62,409 bases of DNA, from positions 1 through 62,409 of the IMG/VR virus record IMGVR_UViG_3300027607_000105; one strand, 5' to 3'. The number at the start of each line of letters is the position of its first letter. The stretch's first letter is position 1. Both the position numbers and the translations under genes were made by a program. Source of the stretch: a virus. The notes under the pieces are model-generated. The model saw nothing but the letters and a program-made list of their open reading frames with translations, was not told where the DNA came from and searched no databases. Positions 36,672 to 47,351 of the stretch are shown one piece after another.

Positions 36672-37160
36672 ATGGCAACAGGGCAAGCTGGGATAAACCC
36701 AATAAAACGAAACGCGATGTTTATTCTGATCGCGCTAATTGGTGTTTTCATAATTTGGGTATTCTCGTTGCCAGAGGTGAAAGACACCGGGACGGCAGCC
36801 CAAGCGGATGAGTTTGGAGAAGCCGCCACGCCAACGCTATCGTCCGAAGAGCAGATCAAAGTTTGGGAGTTTATAGCAGAAACGCAGTGGGCCAACTTTG
36901 AGGTTTGTTTGATTGACACAAATCCATACTGTCAAGACGTGGGCAAGTCGGCCGTCTTTCAAGCTGGGCCAGAGCGGTTGAGAGGGAAACGGGCCGGGCG
37001 AATTTTGGGAGTCGTCTGGCGGCCAGAAGGGTCCGTGATTAGTCAATCTGGTGAGCCGCTAAAATTGTCACCGCGAAACGCCTACTATTATCTAATCGAT
37101 CCGTCTGGCAAACCCACAGAGGCGTTCATCATTCAGGCTAGGTACATAAGGCCGGAATAG
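36672..37160 (+). CDS. Membrane-anchored protein, moron candidate
   Basis: 162 residues from the ATG at 36672. One membrane helix at residues 15-35 (NAMFILIALIGVFIIWVFSL), then an exported domain of about 125 residues with SLPEVKDTG and VCLIDTNPYCQD. It interrupts the tail operon between the gp10-like and chaperone genes, with an intrinsic terminator 25 bp after. That layout is typical of a lysogenic-conversion gene. Function unknown. Confidence 0.65.
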   Translation: MATGQAGINPIKRNAMFILIALIGVFIIWVFSLPEVKDTGTAAQADEFGEAATPTLSSEEQIKVWEFIAETQWANFEVCLIDTNPYCQDVGKSAVFQAGPERLRGKRAGRILGVVWRPEGSVISQSGEPLKLSPRNAYYYLIDPSGKPTEAFIIQARYIRPE

Positions 37161-37185
37161 AAAACCAGAATTGGAATTTTTTGTA

Positions 37186-37207
37186 CCCCGCTCCGGCGGG
37201 GTTTTTT
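37186..37207 (+). terminator. Terminator after the membrane protein gene
   Basis: CCCCGC-TCCG-GCGGGG followed by six T. It would isolate the moron candidate from the tail chaperone genes. Confidence 0.75.
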
Positions 37208-37230
37208 ATTGGCAAAACCAGGAGGCACAA

Positions 37231-37722
37231 ATGTCAAATGTCACAGGACTGCGCGTAACAGATAAAATCGAAGATGGAATTTGGGTTCACTACAAAGACC
37301 CAAGAACCAAAGAGGGCGCCCCTCTTTTCGAGAACGGTGAGGATGGTAAGGACGACCCAGACAAGCCTGTGCGCCAGAAGTTTTACGGCTTCGATAGTAA
37401 GCGCGATAAAGATTGGGTGGAGAAGAACAAGGGAACCGAGCCTCCTGGCGGGATGGCGATGGATCCGGAAACAAAGCTTATCCGCATTGATACGAAATAC
37501 ATGCAGTCGAATTGGTCAAAACGGCGCTTGGCAAACCTGTTGAAGGAAACTGAATGGTGTCCTGGGCCGGACGGGTCACCGATGGAGATGCCCGATTCAG
37601 CCACCAAGCGGGAAGGCTTGATGATGCGGTTCTGGGAAGATTATCCATTTTTCTATGCACAAGCTTACACAGAGGTTTCTGAACTCCTGAATTTTACCGC
37701 GGAGTCGCTGGACGACTCCTAA
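37231..37722 (+). CDS. Tail assembly chaperone, short form
   Basis: 163 residues from the ATG at 37231, SD GGAGG. IWVHYKDPRTKEGAPLF and KRDKDWVEKNKGTEPPGGMA look like the N-terminal chaperone of siphoviruses (lambda gpG role). Position directly before the frameshift extension and tape measure supports this. Near its 3' end the codons AAT TTT ACC (37690-37698) offer a TTTT slip site. Confidence 0.8.
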   Translation: MSNVTGLRVTDKIEDGIWVHYKDPRTKEGAPLFENGEDGKDDPDKPVRQKFYGFDSKRDKDWVEKNKGTEPPGGMAMDPETKLIRIDTKYMQSNWSKRRLANLLKETEWCPGPDGSPMEMPDSATKREGLMMRFWEDYPFFYAQAYTEVSELLNFTAESLDDS

Positions 37723-38087
37723 ACTACGCTGAACTTTTCTTTGCCTTTGGTGAGGGCGGAGAAAGAAAAGCGAAGTCTGCATCCGATCAAATCAGCCGGT
37801 TCGCCCAGAACAGCCTGCCGGCCAATCGCGCGAAGGTTCCGGAGGCAGAGCTTCCCGTCTTTCCAAAGGACATTGACTATCTCTGGCAGCACTTTCACCG
37901 CCTAAACAATAAGCGCATTAGCCAGGCAGGGTTTGGCGTGATCATTCCAAACCCGATCACTGAGCAAGAGCTTCAGTCTTATCAAATCAATCGGCATGTC
38001 TCGTTCCACCTCTGGGAGTTTGATCTCCTGGATGCTCTGGACGTTGTCTACCGCAAAAAGGCCATGGAAAAGATCAATCAGAAATGA
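37683..38087 (+). CDS. Tail assembly chaperone extension, -1 frame
   Basis: An open frame without its own start, reading from the TGA-free point at 37683 to the TGA at 38085: NYAELFFAFGEGGERKAKSA, later DIDYLWQHFHRLNNKRISQA and VSFHLWEFDLLDALDVVYRK. No ATG, GTG or TTG occurs in its first 80 codons, so it should be made by a -1 slip in the upstream gene, probably at TTTT (37692-37695). The fused product would have about 285 residues, like lambda gpGT. It overlaps the tape measure start as ATGA. Confidence 0.75.
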   Translation, partial: TPEFYRGVAGRLLNYAELFFAFGEGGERKAKSASDQISRFAQNSLPANRAKVPEAELPVFPKDIDYLWQHFHRLNNKRISQAGFGVIIPNPITEQELQSYQINRHVSFHLWEFDLLDALDVVYRKKAMEKINQK

Positions 38088-41000
38088 CCGACATCGCCCA
38101 GCTTTCAATCAGTATTGATACTTCTGATTTGAAGCAGGCTGATCGCGCGCTCGATCGATTCACTGACACGGCTGAGGACGCGGAAAACCAAACGAAGGAC
38201 TTGGAAAAGTCGACGACAAAGATGGCCACTGCGTTTGCCGCGGCTGCAGCGGCAGCTGTGACGGCGGGTGGCTTGTTCACTAAAGCAATGATCAGCGCCG
38301 CCAGTGAGGCGGAAAATTATCGCGTGCGTTTGGAGTCGGTCCTCAAAAGCTCGGACCGTGCCAACATGGTCTTCAAAGACATGGCCAACTTCGCCGGTCA
38401 GGTGCCTTTTGAGTTCAGGGCGATCATGGAGTCCGCTACCAACCTGACGGCCGTTGTTCAAGGAAACACCGAGAAGGTCAATCGGCTCATCCCTGTCATA
38501 GGGGACATTGCGGCGGCCACAGGACTCAGCATTCAGCAGACAACTGAGCAAATGATTAAGGTCATTTCATCAGGCATTACGGCTGCTGAAACCTTCAAAG
38601 ATAAAGGCATAACCGATGCGCTGCAGTTGTCGGACGAAGCAAAGGCCTCCGCTGACAAGACGGTCGCCGAGATACTCAGGCTCTTCGAGAGTGGCCAAGC
38701 ATCATTTGCGGGCACTGCTGAACGCCTGGCTGACACCTGGGATGGCCAAGTGTCTATGATGGCCGACAAGTGGTTTTCGTTCCGTATCGCTGTTGCCGAT
38801 GGCGGTATATTTGAGTCGATGAAGGGGGCGTTGGCCGACTTCAATCAGTTCTGGAACGACAACTCAGAACAGATACTAGAAACAGCGCGTGTGATCGGCT
38901 CAGTGATGGGCACGGTTTTCGATGGTGTTGTTGCCGCGGTCAAGATTGCCGCAGGAGTCATTGGCGATAACATTGACATAATCCTAGGCGCCCTTGCTGG
39001 CATTGCGACGTTTGCGGCCGGTTCTGCATTAGTGGGGCTGATTTCCTCATTAGGTGCCTTGCCTTCCTTGTTTATTGCAGCTGCTGCTGGCGCCAAAGCG
39101 TTGACCGCCGCGCTTTTGGCCAACCCAATAGGATTGATAGTTGCTGGTTTCGCAGCCGCTGGCGCTGCGCTCTTTGCCTATCGAGAAGAAATATCACTGG
39201 CGCTAACAGGGACGGAAGATTGGTGGGTAGGGCTACGGGCCCTTGCTAGCGGAGTTGTTGAGTTGTTCTCCAATCTCCTCAACAACGTTGGCACTTTTGC
39301 GACGGCGTGGGTCGACCTAACGGCAAGCAATGTTCAGACGCTGAAAGACATCTACAACGGGTTTTTCGATTTCATTAAGTCAGGCTTCTCCAGTCTGGGC
39401 TCAATTATTTCGTCTGCTCTGACTGGCGATATTGAAGGGGTGAAAGCTGCAGTCGCGCAATTCACAGCGAATGATTTAGAGCTGGGGATTTCAGAAGGCA
39501 TCGAGCGGGCAAACCAAATTGTTGCGGACGCTCAGGCTAACCTCAAGCCACTCACCATAGACATTGAGACGAAGGTTGCTGAGATCGAGATCTCCGACGA
39601 GATGGCCGAGAAAGCTGCGGCTGCGTCCGATGCTCTTGAAGGTCTAGGAAACACCCTAGACGAAGCAGGCGGCGGACTATCCGACTTCGCTCTAGATCTC
39701 CAAGCCCAATCCGAAGAGCTTGATGGGCTGATAGAAGCCTATAAGGACGGCACAGAAGCCGGCGAGCTTTATGCCGCGATGCTGGATGCGGCCGCACAAA
39801 AGGGTGAGGCGCTTACCCAGTCCGAGAAAGAGCAAATCAAAGCTATTCAGGAAAAGAACCGTGTTCTGACCAGCGCTCAATTGCAGGCCGATCTGGATGA
39901 ACAGATCAAGCAGATTGGGGAGTTGGAAGCCGCCCTTCGTCAAGGATCGGACGCCTATGAATTGATGGCGATCAAACAAGACCTTTTGGCACAGGGCGCT
40001 GCGAATGATGATTCACTTGAGCAGTTGGCCCGCCAAGCCAAGGAAGTTTCTGACCGCTTTGAAGAAATAGACCGTCAGGTCGACATTTGGGAGCAAATCG
40101 AAAAGGAGCCCTTGCAAGACTGGCTCGAAACCGCACAAGACGGGTTTGTCGATCTTTGGGAGCAATTCAAACGTGACGGCTTCGATGCGTTTGAAGATAT
40201 AGGCGATTTCTTCAAAGACCTGCTGAAGCAATTGGGCAATGCCGCGATTGCAAATCTCTTTCAGCCCGTATTTCAACAGATCAATGGTTTGTTCAGCGGC
40301 GCGTCTGTAAGCGCTGCCGGTCAGTCCGGCGGGTTTGGGCTGGGGAACCTGTTCGGCGGCCTATTTGGTGGATCCGGTCCGAACGGTGCGCGCGGATCCA
40401 TTCCACTTCTCACCGGCCAAACCGGTGTGACAAGGGCCAACCCCCTTGGAACAGGGTTCGGTGTATATGGTCAGGGCGGCGGTCTTTCCGGAATTCTGGG
40501 CGATCTAAACGGCGGCTTTAATGGGCTTTTTGGTGGCGACAGCCTCACCTCCATTTTTGAAGGCGGCTTCACCAGTGGATTGTCAACTTTGGCAAGGGGC
40601 GCTGGGCTCGCATTCGCGGGATTTAGTCTCGGCCAAACCGCTGCGGGTTTGTTTACTGACAGAGTGAGCCAGTCCGGTTCACAAATCGGCGGTGGTCTAG
40701 GCGGAGCGATTGGCTTTGCCGCGGGTGGGCCTGTTGGTGCCGGTATCGGATCTCTGCTCGGGTCATTGGGCGGCGGTGTTTTTGGCGACAAGGACTATGA
40801 GCACGTATTTGGTCGTGTAAATGTTGCAGGCGGTCAATTTGGTGCCGGCCGCGTCGACTCTCTTGACGGTGCCGATGCTGCGGTCGGTCGCCAAGCGGCG
40901 CAAGCCATCGCGGACAACGCAAACAGCATCCTGAACGCCTTTGATGCGACCTTGAGTGGCCGCGTCGACACGATCTCCGGCTTCGGATCGACTGAGCGCG

Positions 41001-42652
41001 ATGTGGGCCCGTTCATTGCCGGTACCGGGGATCTGTCGCGAGGCTTTACGTTTGAGAACATCCAGGACGAAGCCCAGGCGATGGGCATTGCCACAATTGC
41101 CGCACTCCAGAACGCCTTAGATCGTGGTCTGATTGAAGGCCTGCCAAGCCTCGCTGAAAGCGTGATCAATAACTTCAATCCTCGGGCATCCGTCGATGCT
41201 TTGGGAGAGGCGCTGGATGCTGTCAAAACCTTTGACGACATCATCAAGAACATTACGGGCGACACCAAGTCCAATATCGAACAGGTGGTCGATGATCTGG
41301 TCGCGGCGCGAGATGCGGTCCGTGCGGTTGTCGGCGCCGATGGGCTTGGCGAAGTCGATGCCGCATTTAGGTCGGCGCAAAGAGAGCTGAGACAAACCGT
41401 AGCCGGTGAGTATCGCGAAGCGTATCTACAGATCACCGATCCGCTTCTCGCCGCATTTGACGATCTACTCGAGGCACAGCAGCAAAGGCTCGCGGATGTT
41501 CAGGCCGTCGGTCAAGGAGCTCAAGCCCTCTTTCGTGCCGAGCAACTCAATCAGGCCGAACTCGAACAATTCATTCAGTCAACGCTTGAGGCCGGCGGCT
41601 CAATCGCGGATCTCACCAGCGATTTTGAGAAGCTGCGTCGGTCCATGGAATCCGCAGGAGAGTCCACTGCAGGCCTCCAACGAGCGTTCGACGATACCGT
41701 TGCAGGTCTTTCTGCCGACTTCAATCAATCCGTGGAGCAAGCGTTGCTGCAGGCCACGGACCCGGCGCGGGCTTCTCTGGTGTCGCTACTCGAAACATTT
41801 GAGACCAGGACCGACGAAGCCAATGCCATCATTGCGGCAGGTGGTTCAGTTGATCTCGATGCGGTTCAACGCCTCAACAGCACTGAGCTTACAAACTTCG
41901 TCAACAATCTTGCCGATCAGGAGAGATCCCGGATCCTTAGCCTGTTTGATGAAGAACAAAGCCTAATCGCGACCCGCGCCTCGACCTTCCAGGGGCTTGG
42001 TCAGGACATTCTGAATACAAGAGATTCCCTTGTATCCAGGTTCTCATCTGCCTCGGGTGCAGAGAACTTGGAAGACCTTCGTGGAAGATTTGACACATTG
42101 GTCGCGGAATCACGGCTCGGCAATGAGAGTGCGCTCAGGGCTTTGCCGCAGGTCGCGGATTCCCTGATCGATGTGTCGCGTAATATGTTCGCGTCGACCC
42201 AGCCGTTCCAAGACGAACTGGCGCGAGTAAATGACGCTCTCGAAGAGGTTGGCGCCGGCGCCTTGGATATGGCGACGGAAGCTCAGCTGCAGCTCGACAA
42301 GCTTGATGATCAAATCAGTCTGTTGACCGATATTAAAGGTCTGCTTGAGGGCAGCACGACAGCCGAGCAATACCTTCAAAGCATTGCTTCGGGGGATTTT
42401 GAAACCTCCATAGCGGCGGTCATCAATCAGCTTGCCGCAACACAGCTGGTTACCAATGTCGCGACCAATGACAACAGTTCACTGGTGACACCAAGCGACA
42501 TCTACGGGTCCGCAGAGGCTCAAACGGCTGTGCTGAAGCCAATCCTGGAAGACATCCGCGACAACATCAGATCCAACGGAAACCGCTTGGACAGAATTGA
42601 AGTCGAGTTGCAGACCCGCAACGCCCAAGACTCGCTACGGACCGGAACCTAA
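38084..42652 (+). CDS. Tail tape measure protein
   Basis: 1522 residues, which at about 0.15 nm per residue predicts a tail near 0.23 micrometre. The N-terminal part is coiled coil and Ala-rich. Hydrophobic segments lie around residues 290-370 (IILGALAGIATFAAGSALVG, NPIGLIVAGFAAAGAALF). A Gly-rich stretch (SGGFGLGNLFGGLFGGSG) is near residue 745. The C-terminal third is helical. It sets tail length and enters the host envelope on injection. Confidence 0.95.
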   Translation: MTDIAQLSISIDTSDLKQADRALDRFTDTAEDAENQTKDLEKSTTKMATAFAAAAAAAVTAGGLFTKAMISAASEAENYRVRLESVLKSSDRANMVFKDMANFAGQVPFEFRAIMESATNLTAVVQGNTEKVNRLIPVIGDIAAATGLSIQQTTEQMIKVISSGITAAETFKDKGITDALQLSDEAKASADKTVAEILRLFESGQASFAGTAERLADTWDGQVSMMADKWFSFRIAVADGGIFESMKGALADFNQFWNDNSEQILETARVIGSVMGTVFDGVVAAVKIAAGVIGDNIDIILGALAGIATFAAGSALVGLISSLGALPSLFIAAAAGAKALTAALLANPIGLIVAGFAAAGAALFAYREEISLALTGTEDWWVGLRALASGVVELFSNLLNNVGTFATAWVDLTASNVQTLKDIYNGFFDFIKSGFSSLGSIISSALTGDIEGVKAAVAQFTANDLELGISEGIERANQIVADAQANLKPLTIDIETKVAEIEISDEMAEKAAAASDALEGLGNTLDEAGGGLSDFALDLQAQSEELDGLIEAYKDGTEAGELYAAMLDAAAQKGEALTQSEKEQIKAIQEKNRVLTSAQLQADLDEQIKQIGELEAALRQGSDAYELMAIKQDLLAQGAANDDSLEQLARQAKEVSDRFEEIDRQVDIWEQIEKEPLQDWLETAQDGFVDLWEQFKRDGFDAFEDIGDFFKDLLKQLGNAAIANLFQPVFQQINGLFSGASVSAAGQSGGFGLGNLFGGLFGGSGPNGARGSIPLLTGQTGVTRANPLGTGFGVYGQGGGLSGILGDLNGGFNGLFGGDSLTSIFEGGFTSGLSTLARGAGLAFAGFSLGQTAAGLFTDRVSQSGSQIGGGLGGAIGFAAGGPVGAGIGSLLGSLGGGVFGDKDYEHVFGRVNVAGGQFGAGRVDSLDGADAAVGRQAAQAIADNANSILNAFDATLSGRVDTISGFGSTERDVGPFIAGTGDLSRGFTFENIQDEAQAMGIATIAALQNALDRGLIEGLPSLAESVINNFNPRASVDALGEALDAVKTFDDIIKNITGDTKSNIEQVVDDLVAARDAVRAVVGADGLGEVDAAFRSAQRELRQTVAGEYREAYLQITDPLLAAFDDLLEAQQQRLADVQAVGQGAQALFRAEQLNQAELEQFIQSTLEAGGSIADLTSDFEKLRRSMESAGESTAGLQRAFDDTVAGLSADFNQSVEQALLQATDPARASLVSLLETFETRTDEANAIIAAGGSVDLDAVQRLNSTELTNFVNNLADQERSRILSLFDEEQSLIATRASTFQGLGQDILNTRDSLVSRFSSASGAENLEDLRGRFDTLVAESRLGNESALRALPQVADSLIDVSRNMFASTQPFQDELARVNDALEEVGAGALDMATEAQLQLDKLDDQISLLTDIKGLLEGSTTAEQYLQSIASGDFETSIAAVINQLAATQLVTNVATNDNSSLVTPSDIYGSAEAQTAVLKPILEDIRDNIRSNGNRLDRIEVELQTRNAQDSLRTGT

Positions 42653-42657
42653 ATCAC

Positions 42658-44376
42658 ATGACATTCGGAACCGCTGTCTTTGCGAATGAGCCGTTCGCGA
42701 AGCTTGACCCCATTGATGCGACCACAGGCGCGTTCCAGGAGCTGATCGACTTCGGTGTCAGGACACCCATCGTCTTGGTTGAGATCAATATGGTCGAGCG
42801 CGAGGCGCCTAATCCTGATGTGGCGAGCCGGGCAATAGGACAGCACGCAATTGGGTTGCCGCCAGGCGTGTCGGATCTAACGTCACCAGACTCCATCTCA
42901 CGGATCTACGGGGACGGGTGGTTCATCACGACGCCGACCGACACGAAACGGCCAAATCTGATCTGCGAAGCCCGGGTGTTGCAGGCGCTGGATCTGGCCG
43001 ATGCGAAACCGGTTGTTCCGGAGGCGACCGCCAGGGCGCGGCAAAGCCTGACACAAGTCCGGTTGCAAGCCGGAGACGGTGAACTTGATACCTTTTTGGA
43101 GAATTACTCGGCCGACGGACAAACGGTCACGACCTATTTGGCGCCGGCACTGGAGGACACCAGAAACTGGGTGAAGATCGCCGAAGCCACCGCCACCGGC
43201 TGGGCGATGAACAATACCGAGCTGTCGATCAATGTAACGGGTCCAGCTTCTAGGCTTGATAGGCAGCTGCAGTCTGATCGCTTTCGCGGGACAGGCGGTC
43301 TTGAAGGCCCGGCGAGTTTGCAAGGACATCGGAAGCCCCTGGCCTTTGGTCAGTGTTTCAATTGTCAGGGTGTCTTGGTCATTGAAGATGAGGAGTTATT
43401 TCGTCTCCACAATGGTCGGATCTTTGGTGTTGGCGCCGCGAGACATCGGGGACTTGCTCTGACTTGGTTCGGCGACTTCCCGAATGTTGCTGCACTTCGT
43501 CTTGCTGAAATTCCGGCAGGGTACTACGCGACATGTTTGGCAACGGGATGGGCGCGCACGAATATCGCCGATGTGCAAGCCGATCCGGAAGCAGAGATCC
43601 GTTTCGATATTTTGGGGGATTATTCCGGTTTCGAATATGTCAATCAGGCCGGCACGATCTTACTCAGGCTTGCTGAACAATACGCCTCAATTGATCCGGC
43701 AGAGATTAACAGGCCGTTTTTCTTCGCGCTTCAAGACGGCATTGTGGGTCATTTTGAACGTGGTGGTGCCGGCGACGGCAAAACCATCGCCGAAATCTTT
43801 GACGAGATCCTGAGGCCCTATAACGGTTCTTATGGGGCGGGTATCGATAGTCGTCTGATCGTCGCCGATCTCTCATCTGCCGACAATCTTGGAACAACTC
43901 GCACTCTGGTCGAATCCGACATCCTGTCCATTCAAACAGTGGCGCCGCCGTTTCAGCCACGCTTTAAAATGACATACCTCTATCGCCGGAATTGGTCTCC
44001 GCATACGGAAGACGAGCTTGCCGGTTCGCTGACCCAAGAAGAGGTTGAGCTTTATACGCAGGACGGCACGGAAGTCTCGAAAACCGAAGACATTCTCGAA
44101 ACGCATCCCAATGCGGTCGAGGTCCCGACGATTGCGACGGGTTACCAGGAGTTCGAACCAGCCCGGCAACGGCTGGAATCGGTTCTCCAATCAGTATCGG
44201 GCGATGAGCTGTTTATCCAGGTAAAGCTTGGACGTATCGGGTTTGGCATTAAAGACACCTCGATTCTTGAGGTCGATCACCCTCGTTACGGCTTGAGCGG
44301 GAAGAAGTTCCGGATCATTGGGCGCCGGTTCGACATGCGCGAGCTGACGGTCACGCTTTCATTGAGGGCCGGTTAA
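42658..44376 (+). CDS. Tail hub or distal tail protein
   Basis: 572 residues. NVTGPASRLDRQLQSDRFRG then CFNCQGVLVIEDEELFRLHN, and the C-terminal VDHPRYGLSGKKFRIIGRRF (an OB-like strand pattern) resemble baseplate hub proteins of siphoviruses. It follows the tape measure directly and precedes the receptor proteins. The exact hub or distal-tail assignment is uncertain. Confidence 0.65.
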   Translation: MTFGTAVFANEPFAKLDPIDATTGAFQELIDFGVRTPIVLVEINMVEREAPNPDVASRAIGQHAIGLPPGVSDLTSPDSISRIYGDGWFITTPTDTKRPNLICEARVLQALDLADAKPVVPEATARARQSLTQVRLQAGDGELDTFLENYSADGQTVTTYLAPALEDTRNWVKIAEATATGWAMNNTELSINVTGPASRLDRQLQSDRFRGTGGLEGPASLQGHRKPLAFGQCFNCQGVLVIEDEELFRLHNGRIFGVGAARHRGLALTWFGDFPNVAALRLAEIPAGYYATCLATGWARTNIADVQADPEAEIRFDILGDYSGFEYVNQAGTILLRLAEQYASIDPAEINRPFFFALQDGIVGHFERGGAGDGKTIAEIFDEILRPYNGSYGAGIDSRLIVADLSSADNLGTTRTLVESDILSIQTVAPPFQPRFKMTYLYRRNWSPHTEDELAGSLTQEEVELYTQDGTEVSKTEDILETHPNAVEVPTIATGYQEFEPARQRLESVLQSVSGDELFIQVKLGRIGFGIKDTSILEVDHPRYGLSGKKFRIIGRRFDMRELTVTLSLRAG

Positions 44377-45185
44377 TGTCCTGGATCTGTGCCCTAAATC
44401 TTGTCGACTTGCCTGGCGTCATGGTGACCGCTTCAAGTGAGGTCGCCACGATGCCGGTGAGCAACTTGCAGCGACGGCAGGTCGGCAAGCTATGGCGAAC
44501 TCAAAGCGAAAACGGTTGGTTCCAAGTGGATTTTGGATCTGATCAATCGATCGACACCCTTGCCTTTTTGGTTCAGCGATTCCATGGCCATGACGCCAAC
44601 ACCGAGCAAGCACCCTTGGCAGCCGACGATCAGGTGTTGCATCAGCTCTGGAGTGACGGCCAGACTCCGGGGGTCGATACACCGGTTTATAATCCGAGTG
44701 CTGAGAACTCAAACATTCATATCGGGTTCGGCTATCACACCCATCTGATCAGCACGCCGCAGACCGCACGATATTGGCGCTGCACGATCACCGGAACAAG
44801 CCGGGCGGCGCTTGGATACTTCGACATCGGGCGCCCCTTTGCGGGGCTGAGATATTCGCCGCCTTACAACTTCGTCTATGGCGCGGGTCAGGGCTGGACG
44901 GAGAAAGCGACGATCCCGGAAGCGGAAAGAACGGCGACACAGTTCCCGAGTGCCGGCGAGAAATACCGGGTTTGGGATGTGACATATCTGTTCCCGGAAA
45001 CAGCGGAAGAAAGCTTCGAAGATGTCGTCCGGGACGGCGGGCAATCCGGTCAAATGCTGTTTGGTCGGAAAGACACAGATCTTGCGCGCAATGTTTTGCT
45101 CTGCGTCGAGGAAGGCGCGAACCAAGCGGTTCACACAAGCTTTGAGCTTCTGAGACAGGACTTCACGTTTAGGGAGAGCCGTTGA
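44376..45185 (+). CDS. Tail tip protein, discoidin-like
   Basis: 269 residues, beta-rich. [20 protein letters not shown] then [20 protein letters not shown] is a jelly-roll pattern like F5/8 carbohydrate-binding domains. [20 protein letters not shown] completes it. It probably sits at the tail tip and helps contact surface sugars. The start overlaps the hub stop by one base. Confidence 0.65.
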   Translation: MSWICALNLVDLPGVMVTASSEVATMPVSNLQRRQVGKLWRTQSENGWFQVDFGSDQSIDTLAFLVQRFHGHDANTEQAPLAADDQVLHQLWSDGQTPGVDTPVYNPSAENSNIHIGFGYHTHLISTPQTARYWRCTITGTSRAALGYFDIGRPFAGLRYSPPYNFVYGAGQGWTEKATIPEAERTATQFPSAGEKYRVWDVTYLFPETAEESFEDVVRDGGQSGQMLFGRKDTDLARNVLLCVEEGANQAVHTSFELLRQDFTFRESR

Positions 45186-45186
45186 T

Positions 45187-47289
45187 ATGGCGCGACTCTA
45201 CTTCGATAACATGGTTGCCGAGAAGTGCAGCGGTGAAAATGCGGAAGACCTGACACTCGATCAGCCCGTTGATGGATTCCGAGCTTTTCAAAGCTCGTCG
45301 CAGTTTTCGCCTGGCCCCAATACGTTGTTGCCTTGTCAGCTTGTCGATGGCGACGAATGGGAAGTCGGGTTCTACAAATACAGCGGTACTTCGACGCTCG
45401 AGCGGACGACGATTATCGATTCCTCGAACTCCGGCGCTAAGATCAGCTTGAGTTCCAATCAGCACGTTGTCTCGATCGTATTCCCCTTCGAGATCGGCAT
45501 GTTCCTCGGCTCAAATGGGGAAATGAACGATCCGACGCCGGTTCGTTTCGCCGTGATCTTGAACAATATCGCCGAACTGAAAGCCCTGGAGTTTGCCAAT
45601 CTCACAGACGGCGAGCGTGTCTTCGTTCTTGAGAACGCCGTAGACGACGAGATGGGCGGTCTCTTTGAATGGAGCGCCACGTCTGTTGCGGCCGCCGACG
45701 ACAAAGACACCTTCAAAGCTGACGACTCGCCAAGCCTGGGACTCTGGACGCGGCGAACGATCACGATCAACAAGAAGTCCTTCGACGATCTTCTCGAGAT
45801 CAACAAAGACGCCGCCGATGCGATGTTGGGGTTCTTCGGTACCGCCAAGGTCACGGATCCGAATGACTATGTATTTGTCAAAGGCGTTACCGGACAAATG
45901 GATTTCGGGGCCCGATCAAACCAGGGTGCCGATACCACGTTCTTTAGTCTCATTTCGGCCGGCACATCTGCGGACCGGGTCAGCTTTACCAAGTATCTCG
46001 AGATCCAGGATCGAATTGAGGGGTCGAATGCAAACGGTCCGGCAATCCTCGACATCACGTCAAGCGCCACGGTTCCGAATATCAGGCCCGACAAATCACA
46101 GACCGGCACCGGTTTAGGTGTCACCGGATCTGGCGATCTTTCTGCCATCGTCGGCGGTGTCGAAGTTCTCAGGTTCGAGAATGGTCAAGCGATCTTCCAG
46201 TTGCCAGTAGTGTTTCGCGGTGACGACCAGACCGTGGAATCGACCACGGTCCAATATCACGACAATATTCTCGAGCTGAACTCAGATGTCACCGGGGCAC
46301 CGACTGAAGATGTTGGTCTTCTCTTCAATCGCGGGACATCCGCCGATAAGTCATTCCTTTGGGACGAGGCAAACGATCAATTTAAGGTTGACGACAAGTT
46401 CCAGGCAGTATCCTTCCACACCGAGGGCGTCACGGGCGGAAACAAAGGGGCTGGGTCCGGAAACTTTGCGACCCTCTACAGAAACAATGTCGCGGTTCTC
46501 GACAACAACGACATTGGATCAACGGTTCAGGCCTGGAACTCAGAACTGGATTGGATCTCAGCCAATCTCACCGCGTTTGCAAAGACATTGCTGGACGATG
46601 CGGATGCGGCAACGATGCGGACCACGCTTGGTCTGGGCGCTCTCGCGGTCAAGGGCACAGTCAACAATGACGATTGGTCCGGCGCTGATCTTACTGTTGC
46701 CAATGGCGGAACCGGGGCATCGGACAGAACAGCTGCGTTTGACAATTTGGCCCCGGCAAGTTCGGTGCGTGGTGACATCCTTCGTCACAACGGCACCAAT
46801 TGGGTTCGTTACGCGCTGGGCGCAAATGGTACCATTCTAAAGTCTGACGGAACCGATGCCGTTTGGGGAGCAAACACGCCGTCTCTTGCATATGGCGACT
46901 GGTACGACACCACCACTATTGACATCGGGACTGATACGCTGCTGCAGCTGGATTCCGAAGAGCACAATAGCGGGTCCTTCACGCACACCCCGGGAAATGA
47001 AGAAGTCGACATTGACATTGCCGGGACGTTTTGGGTTATGGCCAAGGCGGTAGGCATCGCAAACGTGGCCAATAGCGCGATGACCTTTTACGCGACCGTC
47101 GGCGGCTCGGAACCGGCTCACTGGATCCGGGGCAAGGGCGCTGGCTCGACACAGTTCACCACTTTCCAAATGGTGACTGGCGGCATTATCACGGTGACAG
47201 CAAACACCCTTATCAAGCTCTACGGCAACAACGATGCGGGCGACCCAAGGGTTCAAGAGGTCCAGCTGTCGATACTCCAGATCGCTTGA
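45187..47289 (+). CDS. Tail fibre protein 1
   Basis: 700 residues. The N-terminal 100 ([51 protein letters not shown]) form an anchor domain that recurs in the next gene. The middle repeats and the region [19 protein letters not shown] are typical of phage fibre shafts. The C-terminal 100 residues form a jelly-roll-like tip. It should recognise the host. Confidence 0.82.
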   Translation: MARLYFDNMVAEKCSGENAEDLTLDQPVDGFRAFQSSSQFSPGPNTLLPCQLVDGDEWEVGFYKYSGTSTLERTTIIDSSNSGAKISLSSNQHVVSIVFPFEIGMFLGSNGEMNDPTPVRFAVILNNIAELKALEFANLTDGERVFVLENAVDDEMGGLFEWSATSVAAADDKDTFKADDSPSLGLWTRRTITINKKSFDDLLEINKDAADAMLGFFGTAKVTDPNDYVFVKGVTGQMDFGARSNQGADTTFFSLISAGTSADRVSFTKYLEIQDRIEGSNANGPAILDITSSATVPNIRPDKSQTGTGLGVTGSGDLSAIVGGVEVLRFENGQAIFQLPVVFRGDDQTVESTTVQYHDNILELNSDVTGAPTEDVGLLFNRGTSADKSFLWDEANDQFKVDDKFQAVSFHTEGVTGGNKGAGSGNFATLYRNNVAVLDNNDIGSTVQAWNSELDWISANLTAFAKTLLDDADAATMRTTLGLGALAVKGTVNNDDWSGADLTVANGGTGASDRTAAFDNLAPASSVRGDILRHNGTNWVRYALGANGTILKSDGTDAVWGANTPSLAYGDWYDTTTIDIGTDTLLQLDSEEHNSGSFTHTPGNEEVDIDIAGTFWVMAKAVGIANVANSAMTFYATVGGSEPAHWIRGKGAGSTQFTTFQMVTGGIITVTANTLIKLYGNNDAGDPRVQEVQLSILQIA

Positions 47290-47311
47290 TCAACAACGAA
47301 TAACGAACATG

Positions 47312-47332
47312 CCGGCGCGAGCCGGTTTTTTT
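47312..47332 (+). terminator. Terminator after tail fibre 1
   Basis: CCGGC-GCGA-GCCGG followed by seven T. Strong stem with a GNRA-type loop. Confidence 0.75.
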
Positions 47333-47351
47333 ATGCCTTAAGGGATTTCCA

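Noticed and set aside
40834-41436. 200-codon minus-strand frame in the tape measure gene
   Set aside because: It is antisense to a strongly supported tail gene, low in complexity and without motifs. Unlike the intein case it has no recognisable domain.
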